Shown here piece after piece: positions 4,933 through 5,264 of a stretch of 5,264 nt of DNA. Each line of letters begins with the position of its first letter. The stretch's first letter is position 1. This DNA is from Mycoplasmatota bacterium. Its GTDB lineage: Bacteria; Bacillota_I; Bacilli_A; Izemoplasmatales; Izemoplasmataceae. The notes beneath the pieces are model-generated. The model ran no database searches, was not told where the DNA came from, and saw only the letters and a program-made list of their open reading frames with translations. Location: positions 1-5,264 of the forward strand of contig DAOWHG010000076.1 in NCBI GenBank assembly GCA_030641535.1, given 5' to 3'. A program made the position numbers and the translations under genes.

Positions 4933-5264
4933 TGTTCCAAAAAATATTAGTTGCTAACAGAGGTGAAATAGCAGTTAGAATAATTCGTGCATGCAAGCAT
5001 ATGGGAATTGAAACTGTAGCGATTTATTCTAGTGCTGACAAAGATAGTTTACATGTCCAAATTGCAGATGAAGCTGTTTGCATAGGCGGACCAAAAAGTA
5101 TTGAATCTTATTTAAATATGGAGAATATAATTACGGCAGCAATCAGTAAAGGTGTTGAAGCAATTCATCCAGGATTTGGATTTTTAAGTGAAAATAGTAA
5201 TTTTTCTGATCTTTGCGCAGAATGCGGAATCAGATTTATAGGTCCTTCTGGAAATGTAATTGAA
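4932..5264 (+). CDS. accC: Biotin carboxylase of acetyl-CoA carboxylase, 5' part
   Basis: AccC carboxylates the biotin of AccB using ATP and bicarbonate, the first half-reaction of acetyl-CoA carboxylase. The ATG shares one base with the accB stop, and the frame stays open for 111 codons to the window edge, about a quarter of a usual ~450-residue enzyme. The N-terminus [20 protein letters not shown] is the classic start of the biotin carboxylase N-terminal domain. [10 protein letters not shown] (about 83-92) matches the HPGYGFLSEN motif with Phe for Tyr, and FIGPSG follows near the end. The ATP-grasp domain lies beyond the window. No good ribosome site is visible, so coupling to accB is likely. 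It could be confused with the start of pyruvate carboxylase, but the accB context makes AccC much more likely. Confidence 0.96.
   Translation, partial: MFQKILVANRGEIAVRIIRACKHMGIETVAIYSSADKDSLHVQIADEAVCIGGPKSIESYLNMENIITAAISKGVEAIHPGFGFLSENSNFSDLCAECGIRFIGPSGNVIE

Overview
The window is AT-rich, tightly packed bacterial DNA with every convincing gene on the + strand. Strong AGGAGG/GGAGGTGA-type ribosome binding sites, near-consensus TTGACA/TATAAT-type promoters, U-tailed hairpin terminators, a class I c-di-GMP riboswitch and the gene families all point to a low-GC Bacillota (Firmicutes). The AtpD fragment reads like Bacilli-type sequence, while a c-di-GMP-I riboswitch over a MASE3-GGDEF enzyme is more familiar from clostridia-like genomes, so I do not name a genus.

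Region 1 (1-1202) is the end of the F1Fo ATP synthase operon: the 3' part of atpD, then atpC, closed by a hairpin terminator. Region 2 (1205-2705) is a self-contained c-di-GMP unit: promoter, c-di-GMP-I (GEMM-I) aptamer, an expression platform with a U-tailed terminator ending 4 nt before the Shine-Dalgarno, and one gene for a membrane diguanylate cyclase with its own terminator. The enzyme has an intact GGDEF motif but no RxxD inhibitory I-site, so feedback by its product may act on its mRNA instead.

Region 3 (2781-5264, running off the window) is a biotin and fatty-acid block: birA (single-domain biotin protein ligase), bioY (biotin uptake S component), acpP (acyl carrier protein), accB (biotin carboxyl carrier protein) and the start of accC (biotin carboxylase). 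BioY brings biotin in, BirA attaches it to Lys112 of AccB, AccC carboxylates it, and the resulting malonyl units are loaded onto ACP. birA/bioY are 1 nt apart, accB/accC overlap by 1 nt, and I see no convincing terminator inside the block.

The main observation in region 3 is a pair of TTTGA-N3-TCAAA palindromes, one at the birA-bioY promoter and one just upstream of the acpP promoter. They share a longer TTTGA-N3-TCAAAATAA block and match the FabT (MarR-family) operator pattern of lactic acid bacteria. This suggests that one fatty-acid regulator also controls biotin uptake and attachment, which fits a BirA that lacks the DNA-binding domain it would need to regulate these genes itself.
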